Shown here piece after piece: positions 25,413 through 39,393 of a stretch of DNA of 64,000 nucleotides. Every line of letters starts with the position of its first letter. The stretch's first letter is position 1. Both the position numbers and the translations under genes were made by a program. This DNA comes from Acanthornis magna. Taxonomy: Eukaryota > Chordata > Aves > Passeriformes > Acanthizidae. The DNA is taken from the NCBI GenBank assembly GCA_036785705.1, contig JAWUZG010000337.1:496001-560000 (forward strand), read 5' to 3'. Below the pieces are notes generated by a model. The model did not search any database, was not told where the DNA came from, and saw only the letters and a program-made list of their open reading frames with translations.

Positions 25413-26753
25413 TGCTTGGTGAACACCTGTGTGCTTTGCTCTTTGCTCTCAGCAGACTTTTGTAATTGAACTATTAAATGGAAAGAGTAACAATTCATCA
25501 CATTAATTAACATATTTTCAAAATCAGTTAGTAACAGGAAGATTCACCAAAGATTGTGCACTTTTCTCTTTCCCACAGTGAACTGAAAGTCCTTTCCATT
25601 TGACTGAATGCTGATAAATTCTGCAGCCTTTTGCCACTACCAAAGATGACCCTTATCCCAAGCTGCCTTTCAGGGATTTTAGCTAATATGTGTGAGGAAG
25701 TACTGCAAATCATTCCATACTGGGGAGACAGGATGTATTTTTTTTAAAAAGGCAAAAATATTATGATAGTTAGGATACAAATAGAAATGCTGAGGTAGAA
25801 GTCAGCAAATCTGGATAACTTACAGAATAACAAGTATAAAGCATTTGTTAATATTTGTTTTCTTCTTTGCAAGATAAACTACGACAAGTTTAAACTACTA
25901 CTCTACAACACTGTCTTTCTCTGCACTATAACACAGAAATATTGCAGCAGACATGAAAATGATATGCAGTATATATGCAGTATATCTGTTCCTTTAGTCC
26001 CCACTTGAGGCAGGGCAAAGAATGCACCGACATGAGAAAATAATTTAGTAAAGGGAACTTGCTTCATAACAGAGAGAGACTAAAACATTTGCACTATAAT
26101 GAGCAAATTGCCCTAAGCAATCCTGGATTAAGCTACATAAAATCAAGGAGAAGAATAAAGACAGAAAATTAGGAAATCTCTGCATAGGCAGAGGAGCGAA
26201 GTAGTCAGGAGGATATAAACAGTCTTGCTGCATATTTAGCTCTTCACATGCCTTCTCTGTTTCTTGTCAAGTGCTCCCATAGCAGGAAGATCTCTGTACT
26301 CATAAACACACCACTGACCATAGCTTATCTTCTCGGCAATCAGACTGCCTTGAACTCAGAGTTAAATTTCTCTAGAAGAAAGTTTACAGGCCACTACATC
26401 TCCCTCACATTATCTACCATTTGCGGACAGCTATTTTTTTAAGAGTATATTATCAGTAAGTTACAAAACCAAAGAAAGTAAAAGGGATGACTGAAAAACA
26501 CAGTAATTTCCTGAAATCTCATTAAAAAACTCGATGTGTTTTAAAGAGAAGCTACAAAACAGGGTGAAGTCTTAGCTGTAAGTCAACCAGGAACAAGGAT
26601 CAGGCTTCAATGTCATGTGTCAGTCAATCGTGGGAAGATCAGCTTTCTCAAATATTGCTTTTGGCCCACCAGAATTTAACTGCATTTAGAGTATCAATTG
26701 CCATAAGTAATCAATAAACCAGTTTCCTGAAACAGCAGTTGGACTGCCTATTT

Positions 26754-26996
26754 TGTTGTTATGTTCTTGTTTACCCCAAAGATGGACATTTCTCATATGG
26801 GAAGCCTCACCAAGCACCTCCTCACTGAGCAAGTTTGTTTTCAAAATCAGCCTCTATCAAAGAATGTTCTTGCAGCTCTTATGCCTAAATGAAGATGTCA
26901 GCAGTGTCCATTGTCCACCCCCATTGCCTTCTTATCAATAAACCATTGCCAGACCACACTTCTGACCGTCCGTAACTCTTCCAAGCACGGCTGTCA
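26754..26996 (+). other. possible short LTR-like block
   Basis: The segment starts TGTTGTTATG and ends GGCTGTCA, so it has TG and CA ends. It carries AATAAA at 26937-26942 followed by CCGTCCG-type CpG-containing sequence, an arrangement like the R-U5 part of a retroviral LTR. I do not recognise the family, there is no matching target duplication and no clear TATA box. A 12-bp direct repeat, ATCAATAAACCA, occurs near 26710 and again near 26935, and may be unrelated. Weak call. Confidence 0.2.
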
Positions 26997-28378
26997 GTGG
27001 AAGTGGCCCTGGCTGCACTGACAAGAAACACACCCCGGACACAAACAGTGGGCTGGATCTAATGGTGGCTTTTTTATACTCCCAGGTGTTTGGAGGGGAG
27101 GAGGGTCAGAGTCAGGCAAAAGCAGTGCCCAAGAGCAGTGCAGAGGCTACAGGGAACTGGGAGTACAACAAAAGGATAAATGCAACAGTACAAAGATAGT
27201 ACCTGCTTGAACATGGGTGCATCTCTCAGACCTTAACATTTAAAGGCAGACTATTGCTGAAATAGTTGCTGCCCCTAAGACTGAGAGGAACTGCATATCA
27301 GAGAGCCCCAGAGCCCTCAGTCATGTGATCAGTTTCTTCCAACTAAATTAAAATTCTCCAGGACACATAGCTCAGGATAAGTTGTGAAGAAACCTACTCC
27401 CTCTCCTCACAACTTTTATTTTTGAGGCCATGCTGAGTGCTATAGACAAATATAATTGATTTAAAACAGCAGAAACACCTTCCTAGTCTCTACGCTAGAC
27501 TTTGCAGAAACAGCTTTTACTTTTATTCCCTTAAAATAGAAGCTAACAACATATGGGCATTTTGTAATATAGGGAATAATGCAACAGACTTAAAAATGGA
27601 CTGACTGCATAGAACCCACACAAATTACAGCTGCTATCAGAAAGCAAGTACGCTGTGTAGGCATAGAAAATTTTTCATCTCATAATATCTTTATCATAAT
27701 GAATATAATATTCCTTTGTTTCTGCTATAAAATGGTCTCATTAAAATCCAGACCAACTATTTATGAGAACAAGTCCATCTTTCCCATGACTCCTGGCATT
27801 TCAGTTCCTGATTTGCTGCTTTAAATATCTTTGTTTTAAAGTTTTATTAATTTCAGAGAATCACTGTCTATCTTACCAAATCACTGACTTCTGTGACATA
27901 TATTTACACCTGAACGATGAATCAAGACTTCTCCTCTTCAAGAAGAGAGGGCTTAGCTATATCATTGGTTTATTGTAACAGGTTATTATTCTAATGCTTT
28001 TAATGCTCTGAGAGTCTTAATAATAGATGCAATTCCCAGCAGAGCTTTGCTTTTTTCTTCTACCGTCATTTAAGAATCCTATATAGAAACATAATTTATT
28101 TTTCTCACACAGAAACAAACAGGCTGATCCTGATACATGGAAAAATCATGTATAATTATTGCTGTGATTAAGGAGTCAATATGTCATGGCTACCTTTTAA
28201 GAAATGTATTGTCTCTTCAGTGAAATAAAAACCATGATCATTCTAAACACCCTAAAGAAACTGCGGGGGGAGGAGTTGAGCCTGTTTTGAAAGTGCAGAA
28301 GTCATCTATATACTGACACATACATTAATGAATGCAAACCCAAATATTTTCAGACTTCAGAGAAATCTTCTTCATTTC
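26997..28378. other. noncoding stretch with a GC-richer left end
   Basis: From about 27000 to 27180 the DNA is richer in GC and contains TACTCCCAG near 27078 and its inverse CTGGGAGTA near 27158. The rest is ordinary AT-rich sequence. No gene seen. Confidence 0.45.
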
Positions 28379-28448
28379 TTTCATGCAAAGTTAAGATAGA
28401 AAAAGATGATCTTTTTCATGCAAAGTTAGGACAGAAAAATCTGAATCT
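28379..28448 (+). repeat. 35-bp tandem duplication
   Basis: Two copies of a unit beginning TTTCATGCAAAGTTA start at 28379 and 28414, with a few substitutions. A further partial match (TGCAAAGTTT) follows at about 28451. A short local duplication with visible divergence. Confidence 0.8.
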
Positions 28449-31400
28449 TGTGCAAAGTTTGATATTGAATGTGTTTAACTTCACATAAATGCAGCACTTG
28501 GTTTTAAGTGTGCAGTTTCACAGCTCAGCAAGATTTCTTTGCTCTTAGTGACAGCGGAAAACAATGGATGTCACACTATACCAAAACTTTCAGGTTTAAG
28601 ACAATGCTCTGCCAACTTCCAAACTACATTAGAACAATCCACAGAGACATTTGAAGAAGGAAATATGGAAAACCAGAATGAAACCAGGCAAATAGCACAC
28701 AGAACCAAAAATCATGCCAAAGCATTCAAATAATGAACTTCTAGTATCTCCTCTGTATTGGAGAGGTAGACTGGATTGAATGTTCATCCCTATATTATAT
28801 TTCACAATCATGAACTTGGGTAGGGGCCATGCAAAAAATTTAAAAAGTTTCAGTAAAACTTTATAAAATGCCTTTTAAGACTTTCTATAAACTCTCCCAG
28901 GACAAACCCAGATGCCTTTCACCTGCTGCCCCAGTGTAAAAAACTCAGTGGAAGGCATGCAAACCTCACCAGAAAGTCTGGGCACTTGGTCACAGTGTTA
29001 TTCTAAGATAGAAGGAAATTTGAAAGCTACTTGTCTCCACTTTTTCCTCCAATCCTAAAATGTCAGCAGGATTTATGAAGGAAACATTACTTAATAAAGG
29101 AAGACTTGCTTCTTTTCAAACTTTTATGGAAATGACATTGCAAAACATATTTAGCATCCAACCATGAACAATGAGTTCAACGTCAAATAACCATAGTGTG
29201 TGGCACAATTTACACTTACAAAGCCTTCAAGTTCTTCCAGAACAGCAGCAGTGCAGGGAAGATTCTCATCTGTAATTTCAGAAATTAATCCAATGCATCA
29301 AGCCTACACCACTCACTCCCTTGAAAGATGCTCTTAACAAACTGAATTGCTTGCTTTTATTGTGACCTGACAGAAATTGAAGCATTTTGTTTAGATTTCC
29401 CCAAAATAAATCCAAATATTTCAGCAAAAGCAGGTGGGTTCCCACGTGATAACTTGATTTTAATGGAATTTCCTTTTCCTTTGTAGATATACTGGGAGAA
29501 GGCTGCAAATAAAATACAAATTTCACAATCACTGGAAGTGTAAAAGCTGACTGGATAATTCACTCAGTTATTAAGAAACAATATTGATGAATGGGAACCC
29601 AAGTCTAAAAATTAACAATGCATGTAAGAAAACAACAAAAATGCTGCTCTTTTCAGTAATGCAAATATGAAGTAATGAATGCATACAACTAAAAGGAACA
29701 GAAACGGCTCCCTCAGCAAGACGCGTTGCATATGAGAGGGAGGGCTCAGGTTAAGCTTGGTTCCAGAATTCTGATCTCTCTTGGGCTTACATAAGGGACA
29801 AAAGTAAGATATCAACAAGCAACGCCATTTCTCCTAACTCAGCCACAATAAACAGAGAAAGGGGGTGGCAGCCCTGACTGTGATCTTGCCAAGTCATATC
29901 CAAAGGACTCTAGGAGAAGTTGAGTGTTTGCCTGATCGTCCCAATAATTTAAAATTAAAAAAAAAAATAAATTGTAAAGCTCATATGCTAGCACCTTGGG
30001 CATCTTCTGGCATATCTTCTTTCTCACTCATGTTTTGTCTGAAGTAAATTCTATTTAATCTTGTCGTAAAAATAACAGGAATTTAAAGCACAATGTTTAT
30101 TTGCAAGTACTTTTGGTAGCACTGAATTCCAGAGGCTTTTCTCTGGGACATGGCTTTTCCTCGAGGCACCTGTTGGCAGAGGGGGAAGCAAATGTCAAGC
30201 ATATCTGCAGGCACTTCATGCAGGATTCTGGCAGGCATTCTGCTACCAATCCAGCCGACTACAGTAGCTCCCAAGACTAGGTACACCTTCCTCTGAAATA
30301 CTTGCTTGCAATTTTGTTCCCCTGCCAACTTGTTAAAAAAACATCCAAAGCTAGTCAAATGTTTTTGTTTGGTTTTGGCTGCTTCCTTATCAAAACTTTA
30401 CAAAACTTTAATCTCAGCCTCATGAGCCCTGCAGCTGTAAATTAATTGAATAAAATTTACAAACATTATGCATTGATAAAGCACTTCCAAGACTTTTCCC
30501 TATTCAGTTGACTTAGCTGCTTGGCATGACAGGTTTGCTTGACATGAGTTCAGAGCCTCTGGAAACCTTCCTAATCCCACTCTCCAGGCCTTGTGCCTAT
30601 TCATGGAACCATGTCAACCCAACTCCAGAAAATTAATAAATCTTAAATGATTTTAAGCCCTCAGAATCATCCCTTGGTACACATTCCACCTTTACATTGC
30701 AAGCATCTTGTTGCACAGAATAACTCTTATTTGAAAGACCTAAGAAGAAACCAGTCTAGTCCCCAAAGTTATTAACATTTAATAAAATATCTCACTTAAG
30801 ATTATTGTGGGTTGAAGCATAATTGCATTTGCTACCATCATTCTGAAGTCATCTGTTTATCTTTCAGTGCAATATTTCGATATCAGTGTTCAAACTAAAT
30901 ATTTTCAATGGAATCACTGGATGATTCCTTTTATACTAAAGAACAAAAAATCTCTTCTGTCCATATAGCAATCCATAAAGACCCTCATCCTCCCCATTTC
31001 AGCTAATATTTTTGATTAGACCACAAAGCACAACTATTCTGACACATTATACTGGTACCAAAATAAGATGATTTCTTACATTCTCTGCAGGAGTAGAAGT
31101 AAAAACTATACATATTTTATGAAATATTGGGCTGCATGGTAAAGGAGTTTTCTTAAATGTTTATCTGTTTAGTATTTTTAAACCAACTTTTAAATAATAA
31201 TCTGTTGGAACTACAATAGTCTTTATGCTTAAAATAAAAATGAAAGTCCAAGCAACATCTCTGAGTCATACTTATTGGAGCTCACAGGCAAAGCACATGG
31301 AAGCAAATATCCAGGCTGTAAAGAAGTTTTTACATAAAGACATGAAATAAAATGGAGGTCTATATTGACCTATAATACATATGTAAATAGCTCAGTGAAG

Positions 31401-34400
31401 TTTTGATAGGGATTAATTAATCCAAATAACTTTATATCATCCCAAGATTCCTTTAATTTCTATTTGTGTAGGCATTTAACTAAAAAAACCATGATGCTAA
31501 AATGATTACAAAACCCACAAGTAGTACTCTTTTAAGAGTCAAAAAGTTTGTGAAAAGTATTGGGTGCTTAAGGAAGGGAGGACCAGCTGTTGCCAATACT
31601 GATATATCAGAAGAAAGTTTCAAAAAACTTCATGCATGCAACAAAAGAGTGTGATTCAAAACAAAGTCCATAACATAAAATACTGGAATCTGTTCAGTCA
31701 TGTAAGAGATGGAGAGAATACAAAATGTTGTTCATGTTTTGGCAGACTGATCATTTTAACAGAATCAGATCATCATTTGCATCAGACCCCTAAATCTACA
31801 GATGTGATGATGTCATGAAACTCCAAGAAAAATGTGTAAATATATTTCAGAAGTCAGATCAGAGCTATTGAATGACACAAAGAAACATGGAAGAACAATG
31901 TTTTTTAGCTCATCTTACACATAATTCAGTCAAGCGCTACAACTGGCTAATATTTCGTGGGCAATATTTAGGCAATAAAAAACAAAGTAAATTGGGGACC
32001 AAAAGAAAAAGCATTTTCAAAGGCATAGAATACTTTCAGTGCCCTTTCCCCACATCAGGAAAACAGAATCTGGGCACATTACTACCATTTTTCCCTTGAA
32101 AAGCTCCCACATGAATCAGCTGTGCCCTTAAGACCAAGTATTTGAAATGCCTTAGACTAATTTTAGGAAGGAAAAAAATTCTAATATACTGTTACAATAA
32201 CGCCCTTGGAGAGAATGACCACATGGGACACACAGTGTCACTGAACAAGGGACACCAGTGCCAGGGAAGAATATTGCACCAGTGTTACTCAGCTGATCCC
32301 TGGAAAAATAAAGGAAGCCTCACCAAATAAGGAGAAGAAGAAAAAAAATTGAAAATGGGTGCATTTTCAAAACTCAGGACTATTTAAGTTGGTTTCATGT
32401 ACTAACCCAAACTTTTTAGCTGTGCCTTCTAGTTAGAAAAATATTAACCATGTGCCTAGTATTTTATTTATACAGTTCTAATCTTTATCTATCATGACAC
32501 AGTCAAGTAGCTAAATCCAACTTAACCAACACTTACTGCATTAAGGAAGCCAAAATACAAGTTTCTTCCTCTTCATAGTAATTGGGGAAAATTTTAGGTA
32601 ATGCCAGAAATTTTTGCCTTTAATATTATTTATTTAATGTTACTGAAATTTCTAGAACTTTGAGGGTATGAAGGCATTTTATACAAAGACTATCTGTATT
32701 TGTAGGCGGGGCACTGATGGAGGTCAGGGTAGTCTAGGTAATGATAAATCCTAAAACCTTGATATGAATTATATCTGAAGCACAGTGAGGAACCACAAGC
32801 AGTAAGACAGGTTTTTAAAAGCTCATTATTTTGAGCCTATGTTTTCCTTTGAACCAATCCTTCAAAAAGGGTTCTGCTCTATTGCGTATCCCCTCAGAAT
32901 CATTTGAAGAGCAATCCTTTTCATTTTCTCATCACCCAGGCATCCAATCCTAATTCCTCACACCAGCATTTCAACTGGTGGCAGTCAAGAAGGTAGGCAA
33001 GTTTATAAAACACCTGAAGTGAAGAGCAGGAACTCTGTTGTCACTTCCATGTGAGTGCTGGGGAAAATACTGAGGCAGGCTATGTATTTAATATCTTTTA
33101 TTTTCATCTCTTTAAAAGTCACATGACATACTCAAAATTCCGGCCAAATCAACCTCTTATACCTAATATCACGGTCTGTATACCATGTTATATTAGCTAG
33201 TTGGCAGGTTCTGTTGCTCATTTATCAAGATGTTTAGGAATTAAGGGATGAATCTCTTTCTGTTTTCCTATTAGTGATACCGGTAAGCTCTGAATATGCT
33301 GGAAGAAAGGAGCTCCAAACCAGATAAATTATATGGTTGCTTCAGTACACATAAATAGCAGAAAGGACTGCAAGCCTAAGAATTCATAAAGCCTGTGAGA
33401 GATGCAGAAGACCTCTGTTAAGTACAGCTAACAGCTGATATATTAATGATTTAGTTTTTTTAATGAAGACTGGTTTTTAAATATAGTGATGGTCCTATAT
33501 AATTAACATGAAACTCAGGGCAACACTAAAGCTCACAAAATAGATGGATATGTTAAATAATCAGCAGATATCCCACTTCATCAGAATAAATTAACTTTGA
33601 AAGAAACACGATTAAAAAATTAAATCGTAGAAATTATAAAGTACATGGTTTCGCCCACTGTGAAAACTCTCAGACCATAATAATTGCATTTTTTCAATAC
33701 ATGTTCTTATCTAAGTCTTCTCAGATGTTTTATCATTACTGTTCATTATTTACAGCATATGACTGCCCCTTTGTAAAAGAGTAATGATTTGGAGGATTTT
33801 GCCATAGGTAACAAGCTTTTCTGGAAGAGAAGATACTCCTCATTTTCTCCTAGTTTCTCTTTATTCACAACATCTGCACAAACTGAAATAATATAAAGAG
33901 GATGCTGCAAAGAGTTGCCAAACAACACAAGGACAATTCCAATAGCAGCCCAGATGAAATCACTTTGTCCAGGCAGGTGGTCAGAAACTACTGTTTCAGC
34001 TTGTGATATTTCATTCCAACTCAGCAAAGTGCCTTCCTGCACCATTTGCTCTACCTCCACATGGCCCTGCCTCAAAGATATGTCCCAGTAGGAACACTAA
34101 CTCGAAACACAGCAGGCATTTTCCTTTCTCCCTGTTCCAGTTTTGCTGCCTTGTTCTGAGGACAGAACATATAACATAGGGCTAAAATGGCACATTTTAA
34201 AAATATTTCAGAAGATAATGATGCAGTGGTAAAGCGGAGACCTTGCTCTTCAAGTAGAGTCTTAAATGTGATAAGCCAAATGAGTTAGAAATATAATCAC
34301 CCTGTGCTGCTCTGGGGGGAGACTAAGAGCGGAGCTGGTGAGCCAGGAGCATGTGTAGACACAGGGATTCAGCTAGAAAATGGGCAGTGATGGCTGTATA

Positions 34401-37305
34401 ACTCATGGGTGAGTCTGAAAGCTTTTCAGATGATCAGAAAGTGAGCACTGCAATGATAAGAGTGCAAAATTTCATCTAATGATGGATAGGTTTTCTCTGA
34501 ATTATTCGGACGTGATGCACCAAAATTGCTATATGTAAGTGGATGCCCTTGGAGGCATTTCCCACATGAAATAGAGACATAAAGCATTTAACTCACGTAA
34601 GTATGAAAGAAGAGGTAAAATTACACTAAAGCTGAAGACCAGATTATAAAATTTTTTTAAGAAGGAAAGAAATTAAATTAGAATGGCTTAGTTTTTTAGC
34701 TGCCTGAAGAGAAGAACAAATAAAAGAGAAAACAGATGAATATACTTAAAGCAGCACTATAAGTGCTGAGTATCTCCAGTCATGCAAGTCAATCTGTGCT
34801 CTGACCTTCAGAGGGTGAGCACCAATTCCCCAGCTTCACCTCTGCACCATTAGAAATTGTGCTGCAGGTACCTAATTTGTGTTTAAGTCACCATCTTTTG
34901 GCCATCCAAGCATCACAAAGAGATCAGGCCTTCAAAGAGTAAAAAAATAACATTCACTCCAGCTTTTAAAATGACTTATCAGTGAAATAAAGACACAGAC
35001 AGTTTCAAATAACTAAACCAGAAATGAGATCTGTCTTTGCAATGACTAGGGAGCAAGGGGACAGATTGCCTATATCCATCCCAAAGTGTCTTCATCCATT
35101 GCACAACAGACTATTTGTGAAGCTAATATCATCAACAGTGTCTTCTATTCAGTTAAAAATCAAGTAAGAAAGGCAACACACTATTAGAAAACTGTAAATA
35201 CTGCCCGAGGGTTTGCGTATGTAAGGATCAAGGTCTTTTGCAATTCTGCTGACGGATTATCACCCATTTAGTTATTGAGGTCTGTACAAATTATGGAGAG
35301 ACATGCAAATGTAATTAGGAAGGCTAGTCTTTTAATGAACTAACAAGAAGTGCTATAGGTAGTTAGATACTTAATCATTGCTACCAGCAACACTAGAAGC
35401 TTTCTCATTAAAAAGTTAGTTTGCGAAGACAATTTTTTTCAGGTGATGAAAAATGCATGTAGAAACTTAATACAAGTTAAATTATGATTTCTGCTCATTC
35501 TAGGCTTTCCCTTTATGCCAGAAAAATAGTAAGCAGTGTTCGGTTTCATTAGTCCCTTGGATGTGAAGGTAGCATGAAGTCATGGCTTCCCACCAACATA
35601 CAGGAACAGGGAGAGTAGTGTAGTATAAATTAACACAAAGGGCCAGACAAAATCACACTAGAGTCCATGGAAGAAGAAAAGCGTACATGTGACAAGACCA
35701 CTGTCCATCTTCCAAAGTTCAAGCTGTAGTCAAACAGATGGGAATGTTACTTTTCACACAGCCCAGTTATGAGACGTAGTATTCACCATGTTAAACCTTG
35801 CTAGAGCAACCTTGCCAGAGCAGGTAAAAATAAATTAATTTGGCTGTAGAGGTGCCATCCCAATTCTTTGGGACTTTATTCACTCAAGGCTGCACACTTA
35901 TGTGTGGGAGAAAACTTTCTTGAGAGCAAGGGCTTAATGGCAGCAGTGCGATAGAAACTGAACTGCTCCCATCAGACCACAGCAGCACTTAACAAGAATC
36001 CAGGAACCAAGGAGTGTGCTGCAGGCTGTACAATGGCACCTGTTTCATACAACTCTTTGAACAATTATTTTTTTTTCTTTTCTTTTTTTGTAAGACAAAG
36101 GTATTGAAATCATCAAATCATTCTGCAATGTTATTGAAGCAAACCCAACCTTGTCTCAGCACATTAATGGGTTCAAATAAGCAAAGTTCAGTGATATTTC
36201 CAAAACATAATTGACATAACTGTGGAATTCCACTGTTGAAGTAGTAGGAATTAGATAGTAAATGTTACTATCTCAGGCTATTGATTTGTTACCTGTACAT
36301 TGAACTAGGTCATGACTGAATGAAAGGCCACTGTGAACCTGATGATGTTAGGATCTAGCATACAGCAGAACAAAAGGTTAGGTGAATTTAGACATTTTAT
36401 CTCCTTCTAGAGGAACTTAATCTTCTAACTTCTGAAAATAACCCCAGACCCACACATATTACTGATTTAACAACTTACAGAGTTTTCAGTAAAATCATAG
36501 TTGGAACTAAAATTTGATCCTTAGATGAAACAAAAGAGAGAAAAGACAGCTCTTAAAATAGTTACTAGAAAAATTCTGAAGTATCCTTTTACTACTAATG
36601 TTATGTATACATTGTACCAATTACTTACAGGAGATGACAGGTATTAAAAATACATTTCAAACCTACACTGCATTTAACAGAATTTGAAATTCCTAAATTG
36701 ATACAGCAAGTCATTTTATTTGCTAGTAATCCATAAATTAACCATGGCTTAAAAAAGTCTGCCTTAAGTAATCACGAGTACTAATATGACATCATTTGCA
36801 ATAAAAATCCTGCATTATTGTGAACTTACTAACCTACCTAAAACCGAGTGTGCAAATCCTAGCATTATGAATGTTATTGGCAAAAGGTCTATTGAATTTA
36901 ACAGCATCAAGGTTTGAGCCAGCACTTTTCTAGATTCAGAAATGTTTAATATAATAGAAATTCTGAAACTCTGGAAGGACCCTAAAACCAACTTGAATAC
37001 AGTAAAAGTCAGTTTTCAATTCAAATTAGACTGTGTTAGGAAAATTCAACAGAGAGAAGAAAAGAGCATATCTTTGTCTTTTTTACATAATTAAAACCTC
37101 TAAATTGAAAACTGAATTGAAAATGAGAGCAGAAAATAAAGGCAATGATTAAATATTCACTGCATGTAAAGAGAAGCCCTTTAAATAAAGCTTTCATAGA
37201 GCAGCTGAGCTGATATCCTCTACTAAATTATGTTGCTGTTATTCATAAGTGGTTTTGACAAGAGTCAAGTAGATGCAATAAAATAAAGTAGCATCATCAA
37301 ATTTA

Positions 37306-37325
37306 AAAATAATAATAATAAAAAA
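37306..37325 (+). repeat. short (AAT)n / A-rich microsatellite
   Basis: Four to five AAT units grading into A residues. Low complexity only. Confidence 0.8.
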
Positions 37326-38929
37326 CCTTGGTAATTAATACAGCTCCACGTGACATTTAAAAAAAAAGCCAACAAAAGTGGGGGAAAATCCTAGTACAGC
37401 TGTGAAGAAGTTAGAAAATACCATGTACTGAACTTCCCACACTGACACCCAGATCCAGTTACCGTCCTATATTATCCTTCGGTCATGGCAGCAGCAACCA
37501 GCTCACATCTCTGGTAAAGGAAGACAAATGTAATCTGAGCAGGGAGATTCCCAGTTTGAGCCTGGGACAATGTAATTGCCAACAGAGGACCCAAAGGGTG
37601 ACTATACCTTGGAAGTTGTGCAACTTGCACCAAAGAAGGGGCAAACCTAAGCCAGAGGACAAGCTACCTTTCCACCCGGGACCTTTCACATTACAATGAG
37701 GACATGGAAGAATTGCCTACGTGCCTGTAAACAAAATGACAGATTTCCAGCTTCTTAGTCAGCTGTAAGCTTCATGAAGTATTTCCTTGAACTATTTCCA
37801 TTACTGAGCAGTAACTGATGTCCAGAAACTACATTAGATGCCTCTAATCAACTGATACAATCGTTATGTCTATTCTACTAATGGTGCCTCAGATCAAATC
37901 CTCATAGCACTGCGAAAAGATAAGGAAAGAAATGGGAAGTTGTTGCCAGGAAACACAGGATTAATTCAGAGCAGTTTGAACGCACACTAACACAGTAGTA
38001 TTGGCTGCCTCTCACATAAGGCAAAAGAGGATGTTCAGCCTAAAAATATCCTTTGGAAGAAGAATCAGAAGAATTCCCCAAAAATCAAGATTTTAACATA
38101 TACAGGGAAAAAAAATGGATTCACTCCCCCATACTAATTACAGTAATATACATACACCCCTTGCTATATTCTATTTATTTTTTTTAAATCACTTTCAAGG
38201 GGGAAATAGAAGTACTTTGAATCTTTCTTGATAAAGAAACAAAGAAATACTAGCTCAGAATCAAGCAGAAAGATCTTTTCCAGTTAGATAAAGAAGCTGG
38301 TGGAGCAACCATTGTCATGAGGATTGCTTTTAATTGTTCATTTCCAGGCAGTGAAATCTGTGGCTAATGGGGCTGCCCCACAACAGCTGCTAATACTCTA
38401 GAGACACTTTTTGATATTCCAGTTTCCAGCACAGTATTGCAGTACTGAGAGAAGTGCAGGTAAAAGCAGGACACTGCCAGGCAAACACACTTACCTGCAC
38501 AACCCCTATAAACTATCCAGAGCAGGCACACATTAAGGACATTTACTTCTGAGGTTGATAAAACTTGTTTTACAGTACACCAGAGTCAGTAAAGGAAATT
38601 ACTACCAACGACATTAGAAATGGACTGCCTTTTGTACTCAGTAATACTTTTTACAGTTTATGTCATGACCTAAAGCCCTAAAATTTTAACATACCATCAA
38701 GTGCCTTTTTAATGGTCTTTATAATCAGTCTTGTGGGACCAGGAAAGATGCAAATTGTAAACGGCACGTAACATTGGGCACATGCATTCATAAATATGTT
38801 TTACCCAATATCGCATTATTTGATTTCTCCAGACTAAAATAAATTAAGAGCAGGATTCAGATTTGAAAACAATGTACCTGTATAACACCAGGAAGTCTAA
38901 TAGCTGTCCCTTCATATGCCTTTACCTAG

Positions 38930-39015
38930 CCAGAGCCAAAAGGAGGATGGGAAGTATGAAGCACAGAGGTTATAGAAATATTAAGAAGCACAAAGGTGCT
39001 CCTGTAATGCCACAG
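38930..39015 (+). other. candidate exon-like block, weak
   Basis: TTTACCTAG ends at 38929 and CAG with the strong donor GTAAGA stands at 39013-39021. One frame is open across the 86 bases and would encode a basic peptide (for example KRRMGSMKHRGY, then IKKHKGA). No homology recognised. The polypyrimidine tract is modest. Chance is the more likely explanation. Confidence 0.12.
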
Positions 39016-39393
39016 GTAAGATAGGGCAAGTTTCAGATTGAACAGTAGTATAAATACAAGAGGGAACAAAGTAGCAGGACACATTGTTTCCATGCTTCAA
39101 GCCCATTATGCTGCTATCATATCCCCTAGTAACAAGTTCTGAATCTCTAGGTCACTAAACCTCTCCTCACAGGTCAGACTCACAGTGCCCATGGAGGCAG
39201 AGCTGTCCTCTCTCATGCCAAGGGGTTGATCTGGGTCTCAGTACCAACACACCAATGTAGCAGGTGATGACTTTAGACCTCTTCTTCCATCTGGGTTACC
39301 AGCAGGAGGCAAAGCTTGTGTTCCCTGTCCACATACAGGCTTGGCCTTCACAGAGCTGGCAGAGGCTGCAGCTGCTGCAATTATTTCGCAGCA

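Larger units (their letters stand above)
23531..26753. other. unique noncoding stretch
   Basis: No gene is recognised. It contains the 17-bp tandem repeat at 23929-23979, a CA microsatellite at 25398-25412 and an enhancer-like segment around 25080-25270. ORFs reach 78 codons and carry no known domain. Confidence 0.5.
28449..39229. other. very long unique noncoding stretch
   Basis: Nearly 11 kb without a recognised gene or interspersed repeat. Open frames of 91 codons (30083-30358 minus) and 109 codons (33746-34075 minus) are the longest, have mixed composition and are not recognised. Included are a T-rich run near 36067-36089, an AAT microsatellite at 37306-37325, an imperfect inverted repeat around 37010-37114, an octamer plus homeodomain-type site near 35303-35317, and an exon-like block at 38930-39015. 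Confidence 0.5.

Noticed and set aside
30083..30358. 91-codon minus-strand ORF ending near an AATAAA (plus-strand TTTATT at 30096-30101), like an mRNA 3' end
   Set aside because: The signal lies inside the reading frame rather than after it, and no protein or retrocopy was recognised.
33746..34075. 109-codon minus-strand ORF with mixed composition
   Set aside because: No recognisable family, no splice signals or neighbouring exons, and a length compatible with chance.
34220..34280. tRNA-like words (GTGGTAAAGCGGAGAC)
   Set aside because: No cloverleaf, no B box and no terminator; it does not fold as a tRNA.
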